DNA from: Rhynchopus sp. YZ270_cl-10
Lineage: Eukaryota > Euglenozoa > Diplonemea > Diplonemida > Diplonemidae
Length of the DNA stretch: 64,000 nt
NCBI GenBank assembly: GCA_964035575.1
Contig: OZ037876.1
Span: 372,001-436,000 of the forward strand
Reading direction: 5' to 3'
Shown here: piece after piece, positions 9,681 to 20,090 of the stretch
Numbering within the stretch: the first letter of the stretch is position 1
Layout of the letters: each line of letters begins with the position of its first letter
Position numbers and translations under genes: made by a program
Notes under the pieces: generated by a model
What the model was told of the DNA's origin: nothing
What the model saw: only the letters and a program-made list of their open reading frames with translations
Database searches by the model: none

Positions 9681-9796
9681 ACCACGACAATGAAGGTGGG
9701 GGAATGGGGGATGAGGGGGAAACTGGGGAAGGGTGGAAGACTATTGAGTATGGCCCAACGTTCGTCATTTTTTTTTTTTTCTTTTTTTTTTGAAAA

Positions 9797-9848
9797 CTTG
9801 GTTTGTATCAGTGTAGACACCCCGAGGATGAAGCTCCACTATACTTTT
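9797..9848 (+). repeat. Family B motif
   Basis: AGTGTAGACACCCCGAGG, then ATGAAGCTCCACTATACT. AGTGTAG and CTATACT can pair with one wobble. The copy at 14919-14960 differs at only a few positions. Confidence 0.55.
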
Positions 9849-10581
9849 TTTTTGGTCCCCACTCGTTGACTCACTTGCAGGGTCAATCTAGGGGTCCATC
9901 AATTGCATTGGGATACACATTTATTGCTGTGTCGACTTTCACTTTAACGGGCAAAGTGAATGAAATATTGTTTTTTGTTTTTGTTTTTTGTATTTTTTTT
10001 TGAAGATATCGGAATAAACCCTAAAATCGTTTGTTTTTTTTTTCCCACCACTCTTACGGGTGGGGGATTTTTGTAAAAAGGGGGATTTTGAAGATCGCCG
10101 TCTGTTGCTATGGCACATAAAAGTGAAGTTTGAAAAGGGAAATAAAAATGGGAACGGCGAAATTCAGAGAAGAAAAAAAAATATAAAAAGGGGGAGTATT
10201 CGAATAGAAGAAGGCACTACCCAGTAACCAGGACCCAAAAAGGTCACACAAAGGAGGAGGAGAATAAACACGCCCTTTTTGTTTGTATCGACTATCACCT
10301 TAGTTACCCACCTTGGGTAAGATAGGGTCTTTTTTGTTTTTGTAACCTTTTGTTCTCCCATCGAATGTGAACCCCATTTTTTTTTTTTGACATTTATTAG
10401 TCAGATTTTCCAAAGAGAGAGAATGCTTTTGTCGCAGCAGTATTTCTTGTTCCGCTCCGATCATCAGAATCCTCCCTTTTGGTACAAAAAAAAAAAACTC
10501 GCAAAGAAAACAGCAAAGCAAAGAAAAAAATACAAAAAAAAAAAAAAAATAGTCCATCCCCCCTCCCCTTTCTGTCTAAAC

Positions 10582-13428
10582 TCACCACCCTGGACCTGGG
10601 GGAGCCTTCGCAATATTGTTAGGCTGCTGTGGGTTCAGCGGTTGTCCGTTGAGGATTTTGTCTACACGGATAATGATGTGCTTTCCGTGGGTGTACTTGC
10701 GTAGGTGCGAAAGGTGTGGGGTCAGATGCTCTGCCATCAACAGCTGCTGGTGGTGCGAGGCGAGGTCGAGAACCTGTGAAAGTGGATACATGAATGACGA
10801 ATCGTTTTATTTGAAAGCTTGGTTTATGAGAAGATAGTAGGTAGGACATACCCGCTGTGCAACGTAGTTCGAGTACTGGTCCTTCATCAGCGCAACAAGC
10901 TCAGACTGCCCATCGCGCGTCTTGCGCTCAAGGAGCTGCTGGATGATGATTGTCTTATCCTGCATGCCTGCAGCCTCGAACATCTTCTCCACAACGTTCG
11001 AGGCAAACTTCTTTGTGCTGAGCTCGTAGAAGCGTGGGACAAGCTTGTTGATGATGCTACGGGAGGTCTCGGGGTCGTTCGCAAGCATAACGTGCTGCAG
11101 CACGTAGTTGCCGTACTGGTCGTCGATCAGAACATCCAGCAGACGGACAGTCTGCAAAGGGTGGTGGTAGTGATGGTGGGGGTAATCCTCATACCTCGGC
11201 CATAACCGGCTTGCACTGCTGCGCCAAAATGCTGTTCGGGTTCGCCCTGCAGTACTCAAGAATACGCTGCATCACTCTGCACCCATACGCGTGTGTGGCT
11301 AGTTGGCGGACCTGAGAGGGAGAATAAGAGTTGGTAATATCACGATGTTCTTTTCGAGGGGGAAAAGCCCCAGGGTGTCCATACCTCACCCAGGAATGCT
11401 CGCATGAGGAAGTCGATGTTGTCCGGAATGCACTCAATGCACTTCTGGATGACGTGGTTTCCTGTAAAGATGAAAGGTGGATTGTGTGCTTTATGTAAAA
11501 AAGACTTCCCGCCCGAGAAAACCTGCAGGGAAAGAAAATGGCGTACCGTTTTGATGAGTGACGCACTGCGGCAGGAATCGTGTGAGTTCACGAATAGTTT
11601 GAAGCTGCAGATCGAGAGGGCAGGTTTCAAGCGTCTTCTGGATCACCCTGCAGCCGTAGGTCTGTGGTGTGATGGGTTGAGTGTGTATTGTTATTGCGCG
11701 ACATACCTGAATGGTCAGTTCCATGACATTGCCACACATGGCGTCGACAATACCCTTTCTGTGGCGGTTCTGGCCGTGCTCCAAGATCTTTTGGATGACG
11801 TAGTTTCCAAACACGTCTGTCATAAGCTGGAGGGCCTCCGGGATGAGCTCGGAGTAAACAATGTCGAGATCGGTGTCGGCAAACTTCTCGAGTCGTCGCT
11901 GGATCATGCGGGAGCCGTCCTGGTCGCGTGCAAACTCAACAATGTGGCCCCGGATCATCGCACAGTCCCAATTCCTCGACTGTCCAGCAGGCAGGTGCAA
12001 GTGGTGTCGGAACTCCTCCATCAACGAGCTATGCGCCACCGGCGGCAGGCCAGGTGCCGCCCCTGACGCAGGGCGACGATTGAAGTTGTTGTTGTTGGTG
12101 TTGTTGTTGCTGTTGTTGTTATTGTCCCCAGACCACTCCTGCTGTCCGCCTTGGTTGTTGTTCTCACCCCGGAAGTACTGCGACTGCTGCTGCTGGTGAA
12201 ACTGTGGTTGTTGCTGCGACTGCTGTTGTGGAGGCTGTTGTTGTTGTGGTGCCTGGTCCTGTGGCCCCTGTTGACCCTGTTGCCCAGAGTAGTTGACCGA
12301 GTTCGGGAAGTACCCCTGGCCACCCTGCTGCTGGTGCTGGTGCTGTTGCTGGTGTTGGTGCTGATGTTGCTGGTTGTGGTGGTGGTTGTGCTGATGGTTG
12401 TGCTGGAAAGAGTGTTGCGCGTTGGGATCTTCAAATTGGTTCTGGTTCTGGTTCTGGAACTTTGTGTCAATGGAGTGCGGGTGCGGAGGGTGCTGGCGAG
12501 GGGGTGCACTTCCCCCCCCCCCTCCTCCTCCCCCCCCTCCTGCGCGAGGGTGTCCGTGCTGGTGCTGTCCCAATGCTGTGATGACAGAGGGTCCTACACC
12601 TGGAGACTGGCCCATCCCTTGTCCTGGTTGCGGATGCTGAGCATGTGGGTGTGGAGGGTGCTGGTGTTGGTGCTGGTGCTGGTGAAGCCCTTGTGGTGCG
12701 CTGTGTGCCGGGGGAGGAAGGCCACTGTGGTGTTCCTCATGCATGGCAGGGTGTGGTTGGGGTGGCAGCTGGGGTGTGTTCCCGTTGCTCCCCATTCCAC
12801 CTCTTGGGGGCAACTGCATGTGCTGTTGAGGTGCTTGCTCGTGAGGGTGCGATGGTTGTTGATTTTGTTGATTTTGCGGCTGGTTTTGTTGCTGCTGTTG
12901 CTGTGGTGGCTGCTGTTGTTGTTGGTGCTGCTTCTGCTGTAGTTGTTGGAGTTGGTTCAGCAGCTGGCTCACCTGCCCACGCAGCTGCCCGGTCTGTTGC
13001 ATCAGGACTTCCTGTTTCGAACTAAAGGCCTCAATAGTGCGGTCCTGTTCCCTCAGGAGGTAGTGTTGGATGTCGATAAGCTCCATGGCTTGGGGGATCA
13101 CATCGGCCTGGAGGCCCTTCACGGTGGCATAGCGCTGTTTTACGACTTGCTTCACTTCTGCTGCGAGGTGCAGTTTTGCACTTTTGAGGTCTTCATCCGA
13201 CATCTCGCTCTGTGCCTCTTGCACCCTTTGGCTCGACAGCGCCAGCACAGGGGGTGCTGTGCGCGGCCTGTCAATCCCCATCAAGTCAAGCCCCTCAATG
13301 GCACTGCACTGCTCATTGTCCGACGGCATCGGATTGCACGCAGGGCTGTCCGTCAGCAGGTTCCCTATTAGTTCCTTCTCTCGCCCCACGCTGGGGTGTC
13401 TCCCTATACTGTTCCTTCCGGGCTCCAT
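10582..13428 (-). CDS. PUM: Pumilio (PUF) RNA-binding protein
   Basis: Six exons: 13428-11707, 11661-11547, 11461-11385, 11311-11195, 11151-10852 and 10773-10582 (introns 45, 85, 73, 43 and 78 nt; donors GTATG except one GTACG). The product is 840 aa. Residues about 1-470 are low-complexity and prion-like: Q-, H- and N-rich, with a polyglycine run. The C-terminal third is a complete eight-repeat Pumilio domain. The RNA-contact triplets I read in repeats 1-8 are S-R-Q, N-Y-Q, C-R-Q, N-H-Q, C-R-Q, N-Y-Q, S-N-E and N-Y-Q. That is the set of human PUM1/2, which binds UGUANAUA in mRNA 3' UTRs and represses or destabilises the message. The protein is probably cytoplasmic. The ATG at 13428 follows ACCCCAACAG by about a dozen nt, a candidate trans-splice acceptor. 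Confidence 0.95.
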
Positions 13429-13736
13429 TTTTTCTTCTCTGTTGGGGTCTGTACCACCCCCACTGCACGTGTAAATTCCTGTGCCTGTGTGATATATTGT
13501 TAAAGATGACGCATGATGCCAATCGGAAAAAAAAAACCCCCCATCCTTTTTTTATTGCTCACATGACTAGACCTGATACGCATTGTGATGTCGTGTGTGG
13601 GAGCGGGCCTATGATTGCCCTCGCAGCAGCCCAACTTGCTGTGCGACATGTATAGAGGACCCCCCACACACGCGCTGTGCTATGTGCGCTCAGGTCTCTT
13701 GGTCCCCTCCCCAAAAGGAAAAGCCCCTCCCACAGC
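13429..13736. other. Intergenic spacer between PUM and RPL32
   Basis: About 300 bp holding the predicted 5' leader of PUM and the 3' UTR of RPL32. Nothing else is recognised. Confidence 0.6.
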
Positions 13737-14271
13737 TTACTCGGAGGACTCCTCGGTGCGCAGCTTGGCGGAGGCGTTCACAACGCGGATGTCCAGCTCC
13801 TTGGCGCGGTTCACAATGGCGGCGCGCACCTTCTTGCCGACGGATCCTCCGATGACGGCGGCGTGGGTGGTGTTGCGCATGAGGAGGAGCTCAAGGTCCT
13901 GTGGTGTGTTGTGTAGGTTGGAGAAATTCATGAGATCAAAAGCGTTTTGAAGTGAACACATTCATAAAAGAAAGGAGGCCAAATAATTGTTCAATGTATT
14001 GCATTATTGTGCATCAATCTAATAGATCCGTGGATGTGCATACCTTCTCGCACTGCACGTTGAAGTGGCGGAGGCCGTCCGGGTGGACGTTACGGGTGGC
14101 CTTGGCGTTACCGAACCCGATGTTGGCCATCTTGATCTGTCCCCTCCATCTGCGACGCACAACGGAGTCAATACCCTTCGGCTTTCTCCAGGAGGCTCCG
14201 ACACGCACGTAACGGTCGGAGTGGTGCCTGTTGAAGCGGGTGGTCTTCTTCTTGATGATGTGGGCTCCCAT
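13737..14271 (-). CDS. RPL32: 60S ribosomal protein eL32
   Basis: Two exons, 14271-14044 and 13898-13737, with a 145-nt GTATGC...AG intron between codons 76 and 77. The product is 129 aa, close to the family's usual length of about 130. Diagnostic stretches are KKTTRFNRHHSDRY, SWRKPKGIDS, VRRRWRGQ, MANIGFG, and after the intron LLLMRNTTHAAVIGG and RAKELDIRVVNASAKLR. It is part of the large ribosomal subunit. The chosen ATG is the family start. Upstream is a run of T, then CTACCTCACACACGCCAG, a good acceptor 32 nt before the ATG. Confidence 0.97.
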
Positions 14272-14302
14272 TTTGTAAGGTTGTGTGTTCTGTCGTTGAT
14301 CT

Positions 14303-14340
14303 CTGGCGTGTGTGAGGTAGATGGGTAAAAAAAAAAAGGA
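14303..14340 (-). promoter_or_regulatory. Predicted trans-splice acceptor of RPL32
   Basis: On the minus strand, T11, then ACCCATCTACCTCACACACGC and CAG (AG at 14303-14304), 32 nt before the ATG. It could instead end a 5' UTR cis-intron. No alternative first exon is evident. Confidence 0.55.
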
Positions 14341-14796
14341 GTAATTTTCAAAAACAAGATATCCCAAAAAGAAAGATCACCTTTTTTGTTGCTCTAACAG
14401 TACAGCCGGGTGGAGGGGTGAGAGAGAGAGGCAGAGAGGGACAGTGATGCAACGGGGGTGACTTAGTAGGTTTTTATGAGGTCTTGGGGGGGGTTTTTTT
14501 TCCGGGATCCTGGGCTTTCTGCATCACTGGAGAGGGAGGGAGGGAGTAGGGTAAAAGAGGGAGAAGATGGCACAGAGCAGAGTTCTCAGAAAGCTGTTTG
14601 ACTATGAAACGGCCCCCGCATAGGTCCTGTTCCTCATATGCTTTCAAACTGTATAAAAAAAAGAGGACTCATTTATCTGTGTGAATCTGTCTAGATCTTG
14701 TTGTTTTATTGGGGCAAATACAAACAGGAGAATCAATCCCATGAATAGCACACAAAAAAAATGCTATTTAAAACCACAACAGTTTTCTATCAAAAA

Positions 14797-14838
14797 GAAA
14801 GTTTGTAAGATGAACCGAAGCCTCACTTAGTCACTAAA
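14797..14838 (+). repeat. Family A hairpin element
   Basis: GTTTGTAAGATGAACCG, then AAGCCTCACTTAGTCACT. Same order of blocks as the other family A copies, with a shortened loop. Confidence 0.6.
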
Positions 14839-14918
14839 GAAAATGTATGAAGAGCCTCTGAAAGAGAAATAGTAACTCTGATAAGTAAAAAGGGAAAAGG
14901 GTTTTTTTGAAAACATAG

Positions 14919-14960
14919 TTGTATTAGTGTAGACACCCAAGGATGAACTCCACTATACTA
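14919..14960 (+). repeat. Family B motif
   Basis: TAGTGTAGACACCCAAGG followed by ATGAACTCCACTATACTA. Eight-base ends TAGTGTAG and CTATACTA pair with one wobble. Confidence 0.55.
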
Positions 14961-15018
14961 AACACTACGTGATTCCTGAGTGGCACCACGCCATCATTTG
15001 CAGCGACTTTTTGCAGTT

Positions 15019-15087
15019 TCGACAATCACCCTGTCCGAGGACGGGGTTCTGTACACAAAGTCGCCCGAAGGCTGAACTTCAAAGGTA
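15019..15087 (+). repeat. Family E motif
   Basis: TCGACAATCACCCTGTCCGA, then GGACGGGGTTCTGT, then TCGCCCGAAGGCTGAA and TTCAAAGG. A second copy at 56609-56684 keeps every block in order. CCTGTCC/GGACGGG can pair. Confidence 0.55.
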
Positions 15088-15111
15088 TAGAAAAGATTTC
15101 TTTTTTTTTTC

Positions 15112-15170
15112 CGTTGATTGCTCAATCACCCTTGGAGGGGTGATTTGGCAACCGTATCGGAGAAACTATT
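15112..15170 (+). repeat. Family D motif
   Basis: GTTGATTGCTCAATCACCC, then GGGGTGATTTGGCAACCGTA. It matches 57117-57180 and, in a shorter form, 37657-37692. It lies 24 nt after family E, the same order as at 56.6-57.2 kb. Confidence 0.5.
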
Positions 15171-15217
15171 TTCTCCTTTTAAGCTACACTCGTAAGTATA
15201 TAAAAAATAGAGATGAA

Positions 15218-15310
15218 AGTGCCAAACGTACGGCGGACGCAGGCACTGAAAACAACAATATATAAGTTTATAGATGCCCCTAGGCCTCTCTCTTTCATAG
15301 TCACCTTAAA
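15218..15310 (+). repeat. Family C motif followed by family A hairpin
   Basis: AAGTGCCAAACG, then GGACGCAGGCACTG (AGTGC pairs with GCACT) at 15218-15249. Family A follows at 15263-15307 with AAGTTTATAGATGCCCC, TAGGCCTCTC and CATAGTCACCT. Confidence 0.55.
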
Positions 15311-15550
15311 GAGCAAAACACCTTGAAGACCGCGGTACGCAAACGTCAAGGTGCAAGCCTGCGATTTCTAAATAAGCGAGGATCGGGTCAGGAGTGCAAA
15401 GACAAAACTAAAAGGGGGGGAGAAAATGAAGCTAATAATATGTGCAGAACCCTCTTATGACAGTGTGAAAAGGTCTGTGTGGTCAGGAGTATAGAGACAA
15501 AACCTCAGCCTCGTGGTGTCTTAGTCACTGTAGCAAAAATAAAAAGTTGA

Positions 15551-15710
15551 CTTGAAATACAAAGCCCTCTCGTGAAAACAGTACCTTTGGTACATAACCG
15601 GCTGTACCGGGGTGGACACCACATCTATCTGCGAAGCTTCTGGGACGCAGGCACTGACACTATGTAGGTTATGGAGCCCTAGAGTGTTGTACTTTGGGGG
15701 GTTGCTGCTC
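15551..15710 (+). repeat. Family F and family C motifs with second hairpin
   Basis: F: AAATACAAAGCCCTCTCGTG at about 15555. C: TTCTGGGACGCAGGCACTGA at about 15637-15657. Next comes an ACACT...AGTGT stem around GGTTATGGAGCC. The same C-plus-second-hairpin pair recurs at 23634-23710 with GGGGTTATCGAACCCC in the second loop. Confidence 0.5.
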
Positions 15711-15752
15711 CAATCATCAAAGAAAAAGTTACGTTTGATCGATGAGGAGTGG

Positions 15753-15790
15753 CGTTGATAGCGCAAACGCCTCTGGGACGCAGGCACTGA
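15753..15790 (+). repeat. Family C motif
   Basis: GTTGATAGCGCAAACGCCTC, then TGGGACGCAGGCACTG. Nearly identical in wording to 23634-23670. Confidence 0.5.
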
Positions 15791-16199
15791 AAAAAGAAGG
15801 GGGATGGTGAGGTGTGGAAAAACCAAAAAAAAAAAAAAAAAAATGCAAAAAAAAAAACCCCTCCCGCGATTTCGGATGCAGGAAATATGCACACCAAACA
15901 CAAGGAGTTGTGTATGGTAGGCAGCTGCACCCCCCTAAGTTCATTGTATTTTTTTCTTCTTGAAAAAAAAATCATCGAAATCGCTACTTTCTCTTTTGTT
16001 CGGGTAGTCTAAGTTATGTCTAGCAGAGCAATAATATCTTATCCCCCCCCTCGCCCCTTACCCCTAACTGAAGAATTTACTTCTTCGATCTTCCTATATT
16101 TTTACACCTTCCCCCAACCCCCCCAAACCCCACAAATGTTCCAAAAAAAAAAAAAATACAAAAAAAAAATCTAAATAACCCTTGATAAATTTGCTTTCA

Positions 16200-19100
16200 T
16201 CAAGAATAGTTACGCGCGTAGCGTGACCTTGGGGAGGATCTGGATCGCTCGGAGGAGGTTGCGAAGGTTACTTTGTGGGGTGAACGGGTGCGGAGTAGTG
16301 TTGAGTCGAGTTGCGAGGAGCGGGGTGAGATGGTGCCTGCACGGGCGACCTTCATTTGAGAGTGCGTTGGTGTGCGTGCACCTGAGGGGCGCATGTAGCT
16401 GGAGATGCGTGAGTTGACGGCATTGAGCTCCTGCACCACTGCATCTACAGGGACACGATCGCGTTTGCTGCGTTGAAGCGACATCTGCATGTCCATGAGA
16501 GAGGCCTGCACATCACCGAGCGCGCTTTGCTCCTTCGTGCTCGACTCACGCAGCTGCTGGCACATCCGGGCGTGCTCCTCCTCCACTAGGGAGACGTGGC
16601 TTTCCATATCCTTGAAGTCGCGGGTTGCTTCCATGAGCTGGCCACGGTAGACACCTTCCTTGGAAGCTGCGGCTTCGTACTCCATGCGGAGGCTGTTGTA
16701 GTCGTGGCTGAGGCGTGCGAGCTGGTCGTCTGTGCCCTTTGCCTCGAGGTCTGCGATGCGTGCCTTGAGTGTGTCCACCTCGCGTAGTGCGTCTTCAGCG
16801 GTTTCACGCCAGCGTACTGCTTCGCCTTGGCCGCCTTGGCGGATGGCGTCTGCCTCGCGCATGAGACGGCTGTTCTCTTCGGCAGATTCGTTCAGACGTT
16901 CGTCACGCTCTGTTCTGCAGGTTTCAAGGTTCTGTACAAGGTCGTTGCACTGCCGCGCATGAATCGCATCGCAACGGCGGATCTCATCGTCGTGCATCCG
17001 CTTGAGCTCAAGCATCTTCTTCTCATATGCATTGCGCTCCTCACCCCACTCCTCCTGTCGATCCTGCAGCGCCGCAAGCTTGCCACGCAGCTTTCCGTTC
17101 TCCTTCTCCGCATCCTCCACGGAGCGTACCCTCCGCTCCAAGGTGCCCTTCTCGTTGCCCCACTCCTGCGACGCCTCTTGGAATGCCTCGAGACGCTTGC
17201 GCAGCTTTGCTGTGTCACGTTCATGCGACTCTAGCTCCTTCGCACGACGCTCCAGTCGTGCCTTCTCGTCGGACCACTCCTGCGCCGCCTGCTGATATGT
17301 TTCGACCTTTTCACGTAGACGAGCCGCCTCCTTCTCCGCCCCCTGCAGGTCCGCAAGACTCCGCTCCATCTTAGAACGTTGGTCACCCCAGCCCTGCTGA
17401 TCGCTCAGATGTGTTTCTACCTTTTCGCGCAGCTTGGTCGCCTCCTTCTCAGATCCCTGCAACTCAAAAAGACGGCGTTCCAGGGACATCTTCGTCTCCG
17501 CCCATTCTTGCGAGGCGGTTTGAAATTCCTGGATTTTGTCGCGCAATTTGTGTGCCTCTTTTTCTGTTGCGTTTGCGTCGCGCACACGGCGTTCATATTC
17601 GGCACGCTCGTCGGCCCAGTCGTGGGATTGTTCTTGGTAGGTGGCGACCTTTTCACGAAGCTTTGCTGCGTCTTTGTCAGCACCGTGGAGGTCGTGTAGC
17701 TTGCGTTCCAACGAGGCACGTTGCTCTGACCACTCCAACGCCTGGAGCTGCGCTTCGTCGACCTTCCTTCTCAGTTTGATAACCTCCTCTTGGGCCACGT
17801 TCAGTTCGTTCGCTTGGCGTTCGTGGGAAGACTTCTGCAGAGACCATTGGTGCTCTAATGTTTGAAACTCTTCGACGCGACGTCTAAGCCGGGTTAGCTC
17901 CTTATCACCAAAGGCATCTTCGGTGCCTTCTGACTCTTGTTTGTAACGGTCGATGCGGGATTGGAGGTGTGTGTTCTCTGTTTCAAGCTTGTGGAGGGAG
18001 CGGCGCATGTCACCCATTGCGTCCAACTCCTCGTTGAGACGTTGTGCGTGGAGGACACTGCGTTGCAGCTCTGCCTCCTTTGCCTCTGTGTCCATCTGTG
18101 CATCCTGCAGTCCACGGCGAAGTTTCGCAGCCTCACGCTCCAGGTCGTCGCGAAGTGAGCGCGTCTCAGCCTCCGTCTCAGCTACCATCCTCCGGAGGTT
18201 CTGCTCCGCGTTTCTCTCGGTCTCCTCCAGCTGCCGCTCTAAACGCGTCTTTTCATCTAAAGCCTTCCGGTTGTCGTCGCAGCGCTCAGCATCAAGACGC
18301 CGCAGGACAGTGTCGCTCTGTGCATGCGATTCTTCCACCGCACGCCGTAGGTTTGTCTGCGCCTCCTCCTGCGCCCTTCGTGTGTTGGAGTTTGCCTCCT
18401 CCAAAAGGCGCTTCAGTTTGGACACCTCTTCCTCCATCTCTGTGCGTGTCCTGCGGCGTTCGTTTTCTTTGACGTCAACAGCCTCGCGACGTTCCTTCTC
18501 AAGGCGTACCTTTTCTTGATCGAAGGTCTCCGCCATGCGTCGCCGGTCTTCTTCCTTTTCGTGTTCGAGACGGCGGATGTTCGCGTCACGGCTGGTGATG
18601 ACTTCTTCGAGTTGTCTCTCAAGCTTGATGGCCTCCTTCTCACAACGCACCTTCTCCAGCTCAATGTTGTCCGCTCGGTGTCTCTCACTGTCACGCTCTG
18701 TTTCAAGCCGGCGCAGCGCAGTGTCACGTTGGGCGCGTGTTTCTTCAGTGCTGCGTTCCTGCTCGCGGAGTTCTTGCTCTAAACGGCGTTGTTCTGCAGG
18801 AACACCCCCAGCCCCAGCCTGCTCTAATAGCCCTTCTAATCGGTGGAGATCTGATTCAAGAGAATGCGTTTTTTTCCTTTCGAACTCTGCTGCGTGCTGT
18901 GCGTCGTCGCAGGCTTTGCGGAGTGTTTCTACCTTTGCCTTTTCGTTTTTCAATGCGTCGTCGAGGAGACGGCGTGACGTCTCTGCTTTACGACGTTCCT
19001 CTGCAGCCAGGTCGTCGCCCTGCCTCTTCGCAGCCTCTGTTCTGCGCCTCTCTTCACGTAGAGCATCGTCGGCGCGATGTGCCAACTCTGCCACCTTCCG

Positions 19101-20081
19101 TCGCTCGTCATGCGCTGTCGCATCTAACGTACGCTGCAACGCCTCCGCCTTGCGACGTTCCTCCTGAAGGCTGTCCTCCAGATCCCGCAGTGCGGAATGA
19201 TCGTGGATCGTTGTGGTGGTGTTGTGGTGGCGGGTGGTGTTAGGGGTGGTGTTGTTGTTGTTGTGTTTGCGTGCCTCCTTCAGCTTTTTCTTCAGAGCGT
19301 CGTATTCCCCTGCAAGGAGGTCCAGCTGCTCTTCCAATTCACGCACCATAGCATCGCAGCGTTTCTGAACGGAACGTTTGTCTACTGTGAGAACGTCGAT
19401 TTGCGCTTGGAGGTCTTCGACCTTGCGGCGGAGCTGGTGGCGTTCTGTGTCGTTTTGCGCTCTGTGGCTGCGGAGGTCGTCTAATTCGGTGCGTAGCGTG
19501 GCAGACTCTGCGTCGGCCATTTGCTTGACGGCCTCGAGTTGGGCGCGGGTCACATCGTTGTTGTTGTTGGTGTTGGTGTTGTGGTGGATGGTGCGTGTCG
19601 TATGGTGGTGCGTGCTCTGTCTGTCCTCCAGCTGTGGGACCACCTTGCTGTGGCGTGCCTCGGCGCTCTGCCTGCGCAGCTCGGCCACCTCCTTCGCAAG
19701 AGAATCCCGCTCCGCTCTGAGATTCTCATCACGATGTGTGTGTGTGGTGTGCGTGGTATGCATCCGCGTCGTGCTTGGGGATGAGTTAAAGACGCTGTTC
19801 TTCCTGCCGCGTGGGGTGCGCGGTTGGCCTTCAAACACTTCATGTTCTGACTGACTCGGATATCGTGCACGCGTTGTGCGGGATACGCTTTGCATCAGCA
19901 CGTCCCCTCCCATCCCATCTGCAGAAATAGGGGTAGTAGTAGGTGCAGAGGCGTCACGGAGGCGCTGCTGGAGAAGTGCGTCTGGCTCGCTGTATTCGTC
20001 CCCAGAGCTGAATTTGTCAAGATCGCTTGCCTTCAGGAAGAGACGGGATTTGCCGCGCGAACCACCTACGCTTGCTGGCAT
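16200..20081 (-). CDS. Giant coiled-coil protein with 38-residue Trp repeats
   Basis: A single exon encodes 1293 aa. Apart from basic, Ser-rich ends, nearly all of it is predicted coiled coil, very rich in E, R, K, Q and A. I do not recognise an orthologue. The middle holds at least eight consecutive 38-residue units (DNA about 16976-17888) that begin LRxKVE, carry a Trp at unit position 15 (QEW), then LERR, and end with a K or R before the next unit. The N-terminal 150 residues are His/Thr-rich (TTHTTHTHRDENLRAE). No membrane segment or signal peptide is seen. A structural role in the cytoskeleton or flagellum is a guess from composition. The ATG at 20081 lies only 9 nt after an AG that ends a long pyrimidine tract. 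Confidence 0.85.
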   Translation of the reverse strand: MPASVGGSRGKSRLFLKASDLDKFSSGDEYSEPDALLQQRLRDASAPTTTPISADGMGGDVLMQSVSRTTRARYPSQSEHEVFEGQPRTPRGRKNSVFNSSPSTTRMHTTHTTHTHRDENLRAERDSLAKEVAELRRQSAEARHSKVVPQLEDRQSTHHHTTRTIHHNTNTNNNNDVTRAQLEAVKQMADAESATLRTELDDLRSHRAQNDTERHQLRRKVEDLQAQIDVLTVDKRSVQKRCDAMVRELEEQLDLLAGEYDALKKKLKEARKHNNNNTTPNTTRHHNTTTTIHDHSALRDLEDSLQEERRKAEALQRTLDATAHDERRKVAELAHRADDALREERRRTEAAKRQGDDLAAEERRKAETSRRLLDDALKNEKAKVETLRKACDDAQHAAEFERKKTHSLESDLHRLEGLLEQAGAGGVPAEQRRLEQELREQERSTEETRAQRDTALRRLETERDSERHRADNIELEKVRCEKEAIKLERQLEEVITSRDANIRRLEHEKEEDRRRMAETFDQEKVRLEKERREAVDVKENERRRTRTEMEEEVSKLKRLLEEANSNTRRAQEEAQTNLRRAVEESHAQSDTVLRRLDAERCDDNRKALDEKTRLERQLEETERNAEQNLRRMVAETEAETRSLRDDLEREAAKLRRGLQDAQMDTEAKEAELQRSVLHAQRLNEELDAMGDMRRSLHKLETENTHLQSRIDRYKQESEGTEDAFGDKELTRLRRRVEEFQTLEHQWSLQKSSHERQANELNVAQEEVIKLRRKVDEAQLQALEWSEQRASLERKLHDLHGADKDAAKLREKVATYQEQSHDWADERAEYERRVRDANATEKEAHKLRDKIQEFQTASQEWAETKMSLERRLFELQGSEKEATKLREKVETHLSDQQGWGDQRSKMERSLADLQGAEKEAARLREKVETYQQAAQEWSDEKARLERRAKELESHERDTAKLRKRLEAFQEASQEWGNEKGTLERRVRSVEDAEKENGKLRGKLAALQDRQEEWGEERNAYEKKMLELKRMHDDEIRRCDAIHARQCNDLVQNLETCRTERDERLNESAEENSRLMREADAIRQGGQGEAVRWRETAEDALREVDTLKARIADLEAKGTDDQLARLSHDYNSLRMEYEAAASKEGVYRGQLMEATRDFKDMESHVSLVEEEHARMCQQLRESSTKEQSALGDVQASLMDMQMSLQRSKRDRVPVDAVVQELNAVNSRISSYMRPSGARTPTHSQMKVARAGTISPRSSQLDSTLLRTRSPHKVTFATSSERSRSSPRSRYARNYS

Positions 20082-20090
20082 GGAGTTTTT

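Larger units (their letters stand above)
6929..10581. other. 3.6-kb AT-rich intergenic region
   Basis: No gene is seen on either strand. It is rich in A/T homopolymers. It contains family B motifs (8066-8108, 9797-9848), a family A hairpin (8178-8216), a family F motif (9645-9680) and the MITE at 8759-8940. The frames of 60-170 codons here are Lys/Phe-rich by-products of A and T runs. Confidence 0.7.
14341..16199. other. Intergenic region dense in structured motifs
   Basis: No gene is seen. Between 14.8 and 15.8 kb it carries at least nine copies from six motif families (A, B, C, D, E, F), listed separately. There is also a repeated phrase GGTCAGGAGT...GAGACAAAAC or AAGACAAAAC at about 15388 and 15482. 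The rest is homopolymer-rich AT DNA. Confidence 0.65.

Noticed and set aside
11404-12942. Plus-strand frames of 220 and 263 codons
   Set aside because: Antisense of the Pumilio exons. The Leu/Val-rich product mirrors CAG/CAA/CAC-type repeats on the other strand.
14341-15800. tRNA genes among the structured motifs
   Set aside because: The T-arm-like hairpin of family C lacks a matching acceptor stem, D-arm or anticodon arm.
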